Positions 14,924 through 23,293 of a stretch of 31,050 nt of DNA are shown here, one piece after another (within the stretch, counting starts at the first letter, position 1; each line of letters opens with the position of its first letter). A model generated the notes under the pieces. The model had not been told where the DNA came from. It ran no database searches and saw only the letters and a list, made by a program, of their open reading frames with translations. This stretch comes from Prevotellaceae bacterium UBA4336 (GTDB lineage: Bacteria; Bacteroidota; Bacteroidia; Bacteroidales; Bacteroidaceae). The DNA is taken from assembly GCA_002394305.1 (NCBI GenBank), contig DGTM01000039.1, positions 44,791-75,840 of the forward strand, read 5' to 3'. The translations under genes and the position numbers were made by a program.

Positions 14924-17010
14924 TGATAGACTCCAAGACGCTCGACTTCATCCTGCAGGACAGCCTGCATGCCTTCGCCGACGGGCACATCCTGGACGGC
15001 ATTGCCAACCTGCGCATGCTCCTGCCCTACTGCACGGCAGACGCCACCATCAGCGCCGAGGCCGAGAACCTGGAGGAGAACTACAACCACATGCTCTCCT
15101 TCCTGCGCAGCGGCGGCAACGACGCCAACCGCCACAGCGTCCAGGAGAAGATTCAGCTGCACGGCATCGCCCTCACACAGCAGGCATGCCGCACCATACG
15201 CCTCCACAACAGCGACGACCACTACAGCAAGGCACGGAGCCGCCTGCACGACATCTACGGAGCCAAGACGCAGGAGGCCGTCTTCGCCAAGTGGCAGAGC
15301 CTGCTCACACCGGAAGAGACCTGCGACGTGCAGGACGACATCTTCGACCTCCTCTGGACCGCACCGCTCTGGACAGCACAGGACACAGCGCTCTGGTACG
15401 ACTTCATCACCCGACAGCAGGACATGGTGCAGCAACACCTCGCAGGCGCCCTCTTCCTCTCGGCATGGGAGTACTGCGACACAGAGAAGATACGCCTGCT
15501 CACCCTCCTTGCCGACACCAAGTGCCACCGCACACACATCGCCGCCACCACCTACCTGCTCCTGCTCCGCCTCAGGCACATAGGACTGCCGATGCTGATG
15601 CCCCCCCTGCCCCACGAACTCCATACGCGAAAAGGCAGGCAGCTTGCCATGCAGGTACAGCACGAAATGCTGCTCATGCTCCTGGCTGAAGAAGACATGA
15701 AGCGCGAGACGGAAGAAGCAGAACAGCTCGCCAAAAGCCTCGCCTCCGGAGGGCAAGCCATGAACTTCAACAGCATCAAGGCATACATCGAGCTGAAGGC
15801 ACGCTACCTGAAGAGACGACTCGAACGCGGGCTGGACCCCAACCTGGCAAAGGTCAGCCTCCTGCACTCATGCAAATACCTGCAACGCATAGCACACTGG
15901 TTCCTGCCCCTCGACAAGAGTCACCCGCTCTTCCAGTCGGTCATGATCGACGAGAAGGGACGCGAGAAGCAACACCTCTCGATGCTCGTCGACCTCATCC
16001 TGGACTGCGACGTGGACAAGCTTGCCACGCTCTACCTCATCTCCACCGACAAGGACTTCTCCGGCGTGGCACACCAGCTGGACAACCAGGAGCTACCCGA
16101 TGCCGAGGACCTCATCATCCCCGACTACTCCATCCGCTACATCATGCAGGACCTCTACCGCTTCTTCGTACATTCGCCCCTGAGCCAGCAGACGTCCAAT
16201 CCCTTCCGCACAGAGCAGACCCTGACCGACATCCCCGAGCTGGCACCACTCTACTCGACCGACGACCGCCTGCATGTCTGCTCGCTGCTCTTCGAGACAG
16301 GGCACGAAGACCAGGCACTCGCCACACTGGACAAGCTCATCGAGCACAAGGGAGCCTCCGCCGCGATGTTCTTCCTGAAGGGACAGATGCTGACCCACAT
16401 GAAGCGCTACCCCGAGGCCATCAGCAGCCTGCAAAGCGCCGACATCCTGCAACCCGACGACGTCGAGACGCTGCGCCTGCTGACGGAATGCTATGCACAG
16501 CAGCACCGCTTCGAGGACGAACTGGAGAACCTGCAACGCCTCGCCGAGCTCCTGCCCGACGAAGCATCCTTCCGCCGGCTCATCCCCAAAGCAATGGCCA
16601 AGGCAGGACGACACGAGGAAGCCCTGCAGCTCCTCTTCAAGCTCGACTACGAGACGCAGGAGGACGACAAGAGCATCATCTCCGACATTGCCACCACAGC
16701 CTTCGCCCTCAGCCGGCTGGACATCAGCCTGCGCTACACGGAGAAGGAACTCCTGCTCTCCGAAGCCAAGGACTGGGCCGCACACCTCCGTGCAGGACAC
16801 ATCAAGCTGCTGCAGGGCAAGTGGAAAGAAAGCATCGACAGCTACACACAGTACATCAACACCTACTGCGACGAGACCCGGCAGGACTCCGAATCAGCCC
16901 TTGCCCGGTTCGACGAGGAGCAGGACATCCTTGCCGCCAAAGGCATTGCCCGGGAGGACTTCCTGCTCGTCCGCGACATGCTCCAGGCAGCCACGTCCGG
17001 CTCGCTCTGA
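14923..17010 (+). CDS. TPR-repeat protein of unknown function
   Basis: 695 residues from ATG 14923, which overlaps the TGA of the preceding lipoprotein gene (ATGA-type coupling). The frame is open further upstream, but that region is the lipoprotein gene in another frame. No signal peptide or membrane segment is visible, so it is probably cytoplasmic. Residues 1-430 are helical and unrecognised. Residues about 440-680 contain TPR-like helix pairs (HEDQALATLDKLIEHKGASA, FFLKGQMLTHMKRYPEAISS, then LQSADILQPDD; a last pair near AGHIKLLQGKWKESIDSYTQ). The coupling suggests a shared task with the lipoprotein, but they would act on opposite sides of the membrane. No specific function can be assigned. 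Confidence 0.8.
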   Translation: MIDSKTLDFILQDSLHAFADGHILDGIANLRMLLPYCTADATISAEAENLEENYNHMLSFLRSGGNDANRHSVQEKIQLHGIALTQQACRTIRLHNSDDHYSKARSRLHDIYGAKTQEAVFAKWQSLLTPEETCDVQDDIFDLLWTAPLWTAQDTALWYDFITRQQDMVQQHLAGALFLSAWEYCDTEKIRLLTLLADTKCHRTHIAATTYLLLLRLRHIGLPMLMPPLPHELHTRKGRQLAMQVQHEMLLMLLAEEDMKRETEEAEQLAKSLASGGQAMNFNSIKAYIELKARYLKRRLERGLDPNLAKVSLLHSCKYLQRIAHWFLPLDKSHPLFQSVMIDEKGREKQHLSMLVDLILDCDVDKLATLYLISTDKDFSGVAHQLDNQELPDAEDLIIPDYSIRYIMQDLYRFFVHSPLSQQTSNPFRTEQTLTDIPELAPLYSTDDRLHVCSLLFETGHEDQALATLDKLIEHKGASAAMFFLKGQMLTHMKRYPEAISSLQSADILQPDDVETLRLLTECYAQQHRFEDELENLQRLAELLPDEASFRRLIPKAMAKAGRHEEALQLLFKLDYETQEDDKSIISDIATTAFALSRLDISLRYTEKELLLSEAKDWAAHLRAGHIKLLQGKWKESIDSYTQYINTYCDETRQDSESALARFDEEQDILAAKGIAREDFLLVRDMLQAATSGSL

Positions 17011-17098
17011 ACACTGCCTTCCCTGCCCGCACACAGAAAAATCACACGAATAAGCAAGAAAGTCAGGGGAAAGCGATGGCTATGTCGGCAAAAAGTCG

Positions 17099-17106
17099 TA
17101 CTTTTG
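17099..17106 (+). promoter_or_regulatory. Possible -7 element for the GH27 gene
   Basis: TACTTTTG matches TAnnTTTG exactly, 46 bp before the ATG at 17153. It lies in the only AT-richer part of the 142-bp spacer. No good TTTG is found 19-21 bp upstream, so it is a moderate candidate. Confidence 0.5.
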
Positions 17107-17152
17107 AAGGCAAAGAACCCTTATCATTCACTAAAACTAACCAAACATCACC

Positions 17153-19363
17153 ATGAAGAGACTACTTTTTCTGGCCATCGCAGCCTGCATGACCATCGCC
17201 TCCTCTGCTCAGGACGTGAGCATCAAGAAGGCCCTTTTCCACAAGGGAGACGACATGAGTTGGGCTAAGCCCGAGACGAAAGATGCCGATTGGAAGACCA
17301 TCGACATGACCATGAACTGGGACGACCAGGGCTATGCCATCAACAACGCCTACGCCTGGTACCGCATCCACCTGACCATACCCAGCAGCATGCTCAAGGG
17401 AGCCGAACAGCAGAAGTTCGTCATCTTCGACCTGCCCAAGGCCGACGACACCGACGAGTGCTACCTCAACGGCAAGCTCATCGGCAAGACAGGCAGCATG
17501 CCCGGCGACCAGGGCGGCTACAAGTCGGCCTGGAGCACCGTGCGCAGCTATCCCGTGGAGGTGAAGACGGGCGGCATCCGCTGGGACGAGGACAACGTCA
17601 TCGCCATCCGCGTCTACAACGGCGGCGAACCCGGCGGACTCTTCGAGCGCCCGCTCTCCGTACGCATCCCGAGCCTCCTGGACGGCCTCTCCATGCACTT
17701 CACCGACGTCAACAACGGCAATGCTCACTGCAACCTGGAGCTGCGCAACGCCTATCCGCAGGCCCAGAACGGCAAGCTCGACGTCACCGTCACCGACCGC
17801 GAGAGCGGAGCCCAGCTCTCGAAGCTCTCGAAGAAGATGAGCGTCAAGCAGAACAAGCCCGTCGCCCTCACCATCCCCTACGACAAGACCAAGACATGCC
17901 TGCTCACAGCCGTCTACACCGACGCGAAGAGCGGCAAGAAGATTACCCAGCGCCTGCCGCTGAAGTACATCCTGACGCCGCCCGCTCCGGCATCGCCCCG
18001 CTTCAATGGCGTGCCCCTCTTCGGCGTGCGCCCCGGCTCGCCCGTCATCTACCGCTTCCCCGTCTCGGGCGAACGTCCCATGAAGTTCACGTGTGCCAAC
18101 CTGCCTCAGGGCCTCAAGCTCTCCGAAGCCGACGGCGTACTGAGCGGCAAGATTGAGAAGGCCGGCGACCTGACCTTCACCGTTGTGGCCGAAAACGCCA
18201 AGGGCAAAGCCTCGCAGGACTTTACGCTGAAGGTGGGCGACCGCATGATAGCACTCACCCCGCCTATGGGCTGGAACTCATGGAACTGCTGGGCACTGAG
18301 TGTCTCGCAGGAGAAAGTGATGTCCTCCGCGCAGGCTCTCATCGACAAGGGCCTGGCCGACTACGGCTACTGCTACATGAATGTCGACGACGGCTGGGAG
18401 GCTCCGAAGCGCAACGCCGACGGCACCATTGCCGTCAACGAGAAGTTCCCCTCGATGAAAGCCCTCGGCGACTGGCTCCACGAGCGCGGCCTGAAGTTCG
18501 GCATCTACTCCTCGCCCGGCGACTACACCTGCGGCGGCTACCTCGGCTCCATTGACCATGAGCTGCAGGACGCCGAGAGCTACAACAGCTGGGGCGTGGA
18601 CTACCTGAAGTACGACTGGTGCGGCTACGGACGTGCACACGCCAAGGAGAAGGACAAGGGCGTGGCCTCGTACGTACGTCCCTACCTGCTCATGCAGAAG
18701 TTCCTGCGCGAGCAGCCCCGCGACATCTTCTACAGCCTCTGCCAGTACGGCATGGCCGACGTCTGGGAATGGGGCCGCTTCGTCGACGCCAACAGCTGGC
18801 GCACCACCGGTGACATCACCGACACCTGGCGCTCGATGTACGACATCGGCTTCCGCAAACAGGCCGGTCTGGCCCCATACGCCGCTCCGGGCCACTGGAA
18901 CGACCCCGACATGCTCATCGTCGGCAAGGTGGGATGGAGCTCGAACCTGCGCGACAGCCGCCTCACGCCCGACGAACAGTACACCCACATCACGCTCTGG
19001 ACACTCCTGGCCTCCAACATGCTCATCGGCTGCGACATCGCTCAGATGGACGACTTCACCATCGGTCTCCTTTGCAACCATGAGGTGAACCTCGTCAATC
19101 AGGACATCCTGGGCAAACAGGCCGACCGCATCAGCAAGGAAGGCGACATCGAGGTATGGGGACGACCGCTCTCCGACGGCAGCCAGGCCATCGGCATCTT
19201 CAACGTAGGCAGCGAGGACCAGCAGGTCGACATCAAGAAGCTTGCTCCCGCCACAGCCTCGGCCGGAACCGTCCGCGACCTTTGGCGGCAAAAGGATCTC
19301 ACTGCCGACGAGTTCAAATGCACCATCCCCTCGCACGGATGCAAGTACATTAAAGTGAAATAA
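17153..19363 (+). CDS. Secreted GH27 alpha-galactosidase-like enzyme
   Basis: 736 residues with a signal peptide (MKRLLFLAIAACMTIASSAQ). Order: N-terminal GH2-type sugar-binding beta-sandwich (about 20-180, AWYRIHLTIP, CYLNGKLIG), a spacer sandwich, a putative Ig/cadherin-like domain (about 285-362, LPQGLKLSEADGVLSGKIEK), then the GH27 barrel beginning TPPMGWNSWN. Expected catalytic residues are Asp488 in YLKYDWC (nucleophile) and Asp554 in WRTTGDITDTW (acid/base). MNVDDGW, GLKFGIYSSPG and HWNDPDML are further GH27 hallmarks. A C-terminal beta-sandwich follows (about 650-736). It would release terminal alpha-linked galactose, or possibly N-acetylgalactosamine, in the periplasm or at the surface. 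No polysaccharide-utilisation susC/susD pair is nearby. msrA follows after 6 bp. Confidence 0.9.
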   Translation: MKRLLFLAIAACMTIASSAQDVSIKKALFHKGDDMSWAKPETKDADWKTIDMTMNWDDQGYAINNAYAWYRIHLTIPSSMLKGAEQQKFVIFDLPKADDTDECYLNGKLIGKTGSMPGDQGGYKSAWSTVRSYPVEVKTGGIRWDEDNVIAIRVYNGGEPGGLFERPLSVRIPSLLDGLSMHFTDVNNGNAHCNLELRNAYPQAQNGKLDVTVTDRESGAQLSKLSKKMSVKQNKPVALTIPYDKTKTCLLTAVYTDAKSGKKITQRLPLKYILTPPAPASPRFNGVPLFGVRPGSPVIYRFPVSGERPMKFTCANLPQGLKLSEADGVLSGKIEKAGDLTFTVVAENAKGKASQDFTLKVGDRMIALTPPMGWNSWNCWALSVSQEKVMSSAQALIDKGLADYGYCYMNVDDGWEAPKRNADGTIAVNEKFPSMKALGDWLHERGLKFGIYSSPGDYTCGGYLGSIDHELQDAESYNSWGVDYLKYDWCGYGRAHAKEKDKGVASYVRPYLLMQKFLREQPRDIFYSLCQYGMADVWEWGRFVDANSWRTTGDITDTWRSMYDIGFRKQAGLAPYAAPGHWNDPDMLIVGKVGWSSNLRDSRLTPDEQYTHITLWTLLASNMLIGCDIAQMDDFTIGLLCNHEVNLVNQDILGKQADRISKEGDIEVWGRPLSDGSQAIGIFNVGSEDQQVDIKKLAPATASAGTVRDLWRQKDLTADEFKCTIPSHGCKYIKVK

Positions 19364-19369
19364 AACAGT

Positions 19370-19885
19370 ATGACAAAAGAAATATACCTGGCAGGTGGCT
19401 GCTTCTGGGGAACAGAGCACTACTTCAAACAGATAGCGGGCGTAGTGGAGACCGAAGTCGGTTTTGCGGGCGGACACACCGCGAACCCGACATACCAAGA
19501 GGTCTATACCGACCAGACAGGCCATGCCGAGACCGTCCGCGTCCGCTACAATCCCCAGGAGGTGAGCCTCGCGTTCCTGCTCAGGATGTTCTTCAAAGCC
19601 ATCGACCCCACAAGCCTCAACAAGCAGGGGCACGACGAAGGGACCCGCTACCGCACCGGCATCTACTACACCGACGCAGCGGACCGTCCCGTCATCGATA
19701 GCGTCTACGCCGAGGAGCAAGCCCTCTACGACCAGCCGTTGGCCGTAGAGCGGCAACCCCTCGACAGGTTCTACGCCGCCGAAGAGTACCATCAGGACTA
19801 CCTCGACAAGAACCCCGACGGCTACTGCCACCTGCCCCTGTCCCTCTTCGAGTTCGCCAGAAAGGCAAGGGACACGCAGAAATAA
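19370..19885 (+). CDS. msrA: Peptide-methionine (S)-S-oxide reductase
   Basis: 171 residues. MsrA reduces the S-epimer of methionine sulfoxide in oxidised proteins. The active-site motif GCFWGTEH holds the catalytic Cys11, GHAETVRVRYNP carries the conserved Glu54, and NPDGYCHLP supplies Cys153, the usual resolving cysteine. There is no signal peptide, so it acts in the cytoplasm. There is no fused MsrB domain. It starts 6 bp after the alpha-galactosidase stop and probably shares its transcript, a pairing without an obvious metabolic link. No good terminator follows; the array begins at once, with a weak CCTCC/GGAGG hairpin. Confidence 0.96.
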   Translation: MTKEIYLAGGCFWGTEHYFKQIAGVVETEVGFAGGHTANPTYQEVYTDQTGHAETVRVRYNPQEVSLAFLLRMFFKAIDPTSLNKQGHDEGTRYRTGIYYTDAADRPVIDSVYAEEQALYDQPLAVERQPLDRFYAAEEYHQDYLDKNPDGYCHLPLSLFEFARKARDTQK

Positions 19886-19894
19886 ACGTCCTCC

Positions 19895-20190
19895 CTCGCG
19901 GAGGCAAACATTTCTTCGTACAGAGGCAAATTCTTCTCCTCGCAGAGACAAATTCGACTCCACGGGAAGAAAACTTCTTCGCGGCGCAGAGAGAAACTTT
20001 TTCAGTGGCTCCGAAATATATTTCAAAGGCTTGGAAATATATTTCGGAGCCACTAAAATATATTTCCAAGCCTTTGAAAAAGTTTTATGGCGAGGGGCGA
20101 AGACTTTTACGACGAACGAAAAAGAATTTTGTCGCCTGCAGGAACAAATTTTGTTATCTGCAGGAACGTAATCCCCGACCTGCGGAGATG
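19895..20190. repeat. 22-bp degenerate repeat array 3
   Basis: The 322-bp gap between msrA and the converging helicase gene is almost wholly made of units in a 22-bp register. Purine/A-tract cores recur at about 19901, 19923, 19945, 19967, 19989, 20011, 20033, 20055, 20077, 20099, 20121, 20143 and 20165 (for example GAGGCAAAC, GAGGCAAAT, GAGACAAAT, GAGAGAAAC, GAAATATATTTC, GGAACAAAT, GGAACGTAA). The sequences drift strongly but the phase holds. Bases 19995-20030 match 11159-11194 of array 2 at 34 of 36 positions. Perfect nested inverted repeats occupy 19994-20085. Confidence 0.88.
20004..20079. repeat. Overlapping perfect inverted repeats within array 3
   Basis: Arm 20004-20024 (AGTGGCTCCGAAATATATTT plus C) is the exact reverse complement of 20034-20054, with a 9-nt loop. 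Arm 20021-20044 is the exact reverse complement of 20056-20079 (24 bp, 11-nt loop). The two stems share 20034-20044, so only one can form at a time. An outer pair, AAACTTTTTCA (19994-20004) and TGAAAAAGTTT (20075-20085), brackets them. Confidence 0.92.
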
Positions 20191-20207
20191 GTCTTGCCTA
20201 CTCAGTT

Positions 20208-22733
20208 CTAAACTATTGTGAGCTTGGCGAAGCGAAGCATGAGGACCTTCGTGCCGGCATTCTCGAAGAGGACCTTGGCTTTGGCATCTATGCCGCTGCC
20301 TTCGATGTCCTGCACTACGCCGCGCCCGAAACGCTCGTGAAGGACAGTTGCCCCCCTCCCGACCTCAGCAAGAGCCCCTCTCCCAACCTCAGCAGGGATA
20401 GCCCCTCTCCCGACCTCCCCCAAAGGGGAGGCCACATTGGCGCTGAGGGGATGCATGAATCCCGTATTGGGCGAAGGGGCCGCGGAATTGTGGGAGGCCA
20501 CATTGGCGCTGAGGGGATGCATGATTCTCGTATTGGGCGAAGGGGCCGCGGGATTGTGGGAGGCCACATTGGCGCTGAGGGGACGCATGAATCCCGTATT
20601 GGGCGAAGGGGCCGCGGCAGTGTGGCCTCCCCTTTGGGGGAGGTCGGGAGAGGGGCTCCTGTGGAGGTCGGAAGAGGGGCTTTGGGGGCTCCTCCTGAAG
20701 TACTCCTGCGGTATCTCCCTGAGGAAGCGGCTGGGGCGGGAGTACTCCATCTTGCCGTTGCGGAAGCGCGACCTGGCACAGGTGAGCACTACCTGACGCT
20801 CGGCACGGGTCAGGGCGACGTAGAAGAGGCGACGCTCTTCCTCGAGCTCACGTGGGGATTCGGCTGTCATCTCGCTGGGGAAGAGCCCTTCCTCCATGCC
20901 GGCAATGAAGACGACGGGAAACTCCAGTCCCTTCGCGGAATGGATGGTCATCATAGCCACGCAGTCGGCATCGCGGTCGATGCGGGTGCGGTCGAAGTCG
21001 GTGGCGAGGCTGGCGTCCTGCAGGTAGTCGGCGAGCAGGATGCCGCGCCCCTGCTCCTGGTTGTCGGCCACGAAGGTGGCGATGCCGTCGAGCATCTCCT
21101 GCATGTTCTCCTGCCGCGACACATCCTCCGGCTCGTGCCCGCTGAAGATGTACTGCTGCAAGCCGCTCTCCTTGGCGATGTGCAGGGCCAGGGTGTAGGC
21201 ATCGTCGGCAGCGACACGCTGGTGGAAGGCGCCTATCATGTCACGGAAGTCCGTGAGGCGCTTCAACGTTCCGGCGTTGAAGCCGAGAGACCCTCCTAAA
21301 CCCTCCCTTAAAGGGAGGGCTTCCTTTGCGGAAAACTCGCCTGATTTCTCCCCCTTTAAGGGGGAGTCAGAGAGGGTCTTGGATTTAGAGAGGGCTTCCA
21401 ACACTTCCCAAACTGCCACTCCTGCCTCTGCTGCGGCGGCAAAGAGCTTCCTGACCGTAGTGTCGCCGATGCCGCGGGCTGGTTTGTTGATGATGCGGCG
21501 CAGGGACTCCTCGTCGTAGGGATTGACCGAGAGGCGGAGATAGCAGAGGAGGTCCTTGATCTCCTCGCGCTGATAGAATGACATGCCTGCGTAGATGCGG
21601 TAGGGGATGCGCCCGTAGAGGAAGCTGTCCTCTATCTTGCGGCTCTGGGCGTTGGTGCGGTAGAGCACGGCGATGCCCTTGTAGGGAACGCCCGAGCGGT
21701 GCGCCTTCTGCACTTCCCGCAGGATGATGTTGGCCTCGTCGATGTCGCTGTAGGCTGTGAAGAGTGCCAGGGGGTTGCCCACCTCCTTCTCGCTGAACAC
21801 GCTCTTGGCTATCTGTTCGCGGTTGTTGCGAATGAGGCTTCCTGCGGCGTTGACGATGGTCTGCGTGGAACGGTAGTTGCGCTCGAGCTTGAAGAGACGG
21901 GCGCCCGGATAGGTTTCCTGGAAGTGCAGGATGTTGTCGATGTTGGCACCGCGGAAGCTGTAGATGCTCTGTGCGTCGTCGCCCACGACGCAGACGCGCT
22001 GCCTGCGGTCGGTGAGCTGCCGGATGATCTGGTGCTGGGCGTAGTTGGTGTCCTGATACTCGTCGACCAGTACGAAGTGGAAGCGGTCCTGCCAGGCGTC
22101 CTTCACCTCGGCATGGTGCTCGAAGAGGAGCCAGGTGCACAGCAGCAGGTCGTCGAAGTCCATGGCGTTGGCCTGCTTGCAGCGTTCCTGGTAGCGCCTG
22201 TATATCTCGGCTGTGAGGGTGCGCTTCGAGAACTCGTCGCTCTCGCGGAACTCGCGTACGGCCCGATAGCCGGAGGGCAGGACGAGGTGGTTCTTGGCCG
22301 CCGAGATGCGGTTCTGTATGGCACCGGGCTTGTAGACCTTCTCGTCGAGCGCCATCTCGCGGATGATGAGCTTCAGCAGGCTCAGGCTGTCGGCCGTGTC
22401 GTAGATGGTATAGTTGGTGTCGTAGCCCAGCCTGTGGCCTTCGACGCGAAGGATGCGAGCGAAGATGCTGTGGAACGTGCCCATCCAGAGCGAGGAGGCC
22501 TTCTCGGGGGAGACAAGCGTGGCGATGCGGTCGCGCATCTCGCGGGCCGCCTTGTTCGTGAAGGTCAGGGCCAGGATGTTCCAGGGGTGCATGCCTTGCT
22601 CCAAGAGATAGGCTACCTTATAAGTGAGGACGCGCGTCTTGCCGCTGCCCGCACCGGCTATGACCAGCGAAGGCGCATCCGTGCAGAGCACGGCCTCGCG
22701 CTGGTTGGGGTTGAGGTCTTCTAAGTTAATCAT
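20208..22733 (-). CDS. UvrD/PcrA-type superfamily 1 DNA helicase with in-frame element insertions
   Basis: 841 residues from ATG at 22733-22731. The longer open frame upstream overlaps the membrane-protein gene and is rejected. Superfamily 1 helicase: NPNQREAV opening, Walker A AGAGSGKT (26-33), LTFTNKAAREM, DEYQDTN near 223, VGDDAQSIYSFRGA, VALTRAERQV. The C-terminal domain (about 797-841, HERFGRGVVQDIEG) matches the Tudor-like RNA-polymerase-binding end of PcrA/UvrD. Acts 3'-5' in excision repair and fork clearing. Two palindromic elements are translated in frame: about 30 residues in a helical region (LSDSPLKGEKSGEFSAKEAL) and about 95 in the linker before the Tudor domain. It starts 2 bp after the membrane-protein stop. 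Either uvrD or pcrA would be a reasonable name. Confidence 0.93.
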   Translation of the reverse strand: MINLEDLNPNQREAVLCTDAPSLVIAGAGSGKTRVLTYKVAYLLEQGMHPWNILALTFTNKAAREMRDRIATLVSPEKASSLWMGTFHSIFARILRVEGHRLGYDTNYTIYDTADSLSLLKLIIREMALDEKVYKPGAIQNRISAAKNHLVLPSGYRAVREFRESDEFSKRTLTAEIYRRYQERCKQANAMDFDDLLLCTWLLFEHHAEVKDAWQDRFHFVLVDEYQDTNYAQHQIIRQLTDRRQRVCVVGDDAQSIYSFRGANIDNILHFQETYPGARLFKLERNYRSTQTIVNAAGSLIRNNREQIAKSVFSEKEVGNPLALFTAYSDIDEANIILREVQKAHRSGVPYKGIAVLYRTNAQSRKIEDSFLYGRIPYRIYAGMSFYQREEIKDLLCYLRLSVNPYDEESLRRIINKPARGIGDTTVRKLFAAAAEAGVAVWEVLEALSKSKTLSDSPLKGEKSGEFSAKEALPLREGLGGSLGFNAGTLKRLTDFRDMIGAFHQRVAADDAYTLALHIAKESGLQQYIFSGHEPEDVSRQENMQEMLDGIATFVADNQEQGRGILLADYLQDASLATDFDRTRIDRDADCVAMMTIHSAKGLEFPVVFIAGMEEGLFPSEMTAESPRELEEERRLFYVALTRAERQVVLTCARSRFRNGKMEYSRPSRFLREIPQEYFRRSPQSPSSDLHRSPSPDLPQRGGHTAAAPSPNTGFMRPLSANVASHNPAAPSPNTRIMHPLSANVASHNSAAPSPNTGFMHPLSANVASPLGEVGRGAIPAEVGRGALAEVGRGATVLHERFGRGVVQDIEGSGIDAKAKVLFENAGTKVLMLRFAKLTIV
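20401..20656. mobile_element. Palindromic element C with three 66-bp tandem repeats
   Basis: Perfect 33-bp inverted repeats at 20401-20433 (GCCCCTCTCCCGACCTCCCC...) and 20624-20656 enclose three nearly identical 66-bp units starting at 20428, 20494 and 20560. Partial arm copies lie on both sides (near 20346, 20370 and 20657-20690). 66 bp is 22 codons, so the helicase frame is kept; each unit is read as SAAPSPNTGFMHPLSANVAS and two more residues. It fills the linker before the C-terminal Tudor-like domain. Confidence 0.85.
21288..21379. mobile_element. Palindromic element B inside the helicase gene
   Basis: Imperfect 33-bp inverted arms at 21288-21320 (AGACCCTCCTAAACCCTCCC...) and 21347-21379, each with an internal palindrome around CCTTAAAGG or CCTTTAAGG, separated by 26 bp. 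Read on the minus strand it is in frame (DSPLKGEKSGEFSAKEALPL...). The flanking protein sequence, AAAEAGVAVWEVLEAL before and FNAGTLKRLTDFRDM after, looks like normal helicase sequence. Confidence 0.78.
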
Positions 22734-22735
22734 GT

Positions 22736-23293
22736 TTAGATGGGGGCGAATATATATTGGATGCACTGCCAGCAGAACGACACGACGATGGCAAAGGGGA
22801 TGGCCAGCGGATGCCGACGGATGCTGTGCGTGAGCATCTTGGTCCAGGGCTCGTGCTTGCCGTGGCCGTAGCACAGGCAGAAGACGATGAAGGAAAACCA
22901 GCCGAGGAAGAACAGGCCGTCGAGCAGGGGACTGCCGACCAGACCGCCCGTGATGCTGAGCAGCGGACTGTCGGGGCTGACGGCAGCAAGCAGGATGCTG
23001 ACGAGCACGGCGGCATAGACGGCGGCACAGCGATAGAAGCGCGGCTGACGGAAGGTGTTGCCCAGCGGCAGCAGGCTCTGCCTTATCACGCCCTGCATCA
23101 TCAGCAGGCAGAGGGCAAAGGCCACGAGGCGGCTGTGCAGGCAGTCGCTGGCGTGGCGGAAGAGCCAGCGCAGGCCCTCGTCGTCGAGAAGGCTGCGGCA
23201 AGGCACGCCCAGCGCCGCGAGCACCCACGAGAGCAGCGGCAGCAAAGCCGCCACGACAAGCAGGCAGGCGAAGTTGCGCTCGTTACTGCTCAT
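22736..23293 (-). CDS. Small integral membrane protein, unknown function
   Basis: 185 residues with about five hydrophobic segments (FACLLVVAALLPLLSWVLAA, LVAFALCLLMMQGVI, CAAVYAAVLVSILLAAV, LDGLFFLGWFSFIVFCLCYG, AIPFAIVVSFCWQCIQYIF). No family was recognised. Its ATG at 23293 lies inside the end of the response-regulator gene (11-bp overlap, GATGAGCAGTAA holding both the new start and the old stop), and the helicase ATG follows its stop by 2 bp. It is therefore translationally coupled on both sides. It may be a transport or sensor accessory; nothing in the sequence decides this. Confidence 0.8.
   Translation of the reverse strand: MSSNERNFACLLVVAALLPLLSWVLAALGVPCRSLLDDEGLRWLFRHASDCLHSRLVAFALCLLMMQGVIRQSLLPLGNTFRQPRFYRCAAVYAAVLVSILLAAVSPDSPLLSITGGLVGSPLLDGLFFLGWFSFIVFCLCYGHGKHEPWTKMLTHSIRRHPLAIPFAIVVSFCWQCIQYIFAPI

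Noticed and set aside
20337..21299. Plus-strand frame across the repeat part of the helicase
   Set aside because: It is the antisense reading of element C and the helicase, rich in Gly/Arg repeats, with no recognisable domain.
22734..23228. N-terminal extension of the helicase
   Set aside because: It overlaps the membrane-protein gene in another frame and reads as an Arg/Pro-rich peptide. Helicase homology begins at MINLEDLNPNQREAV.
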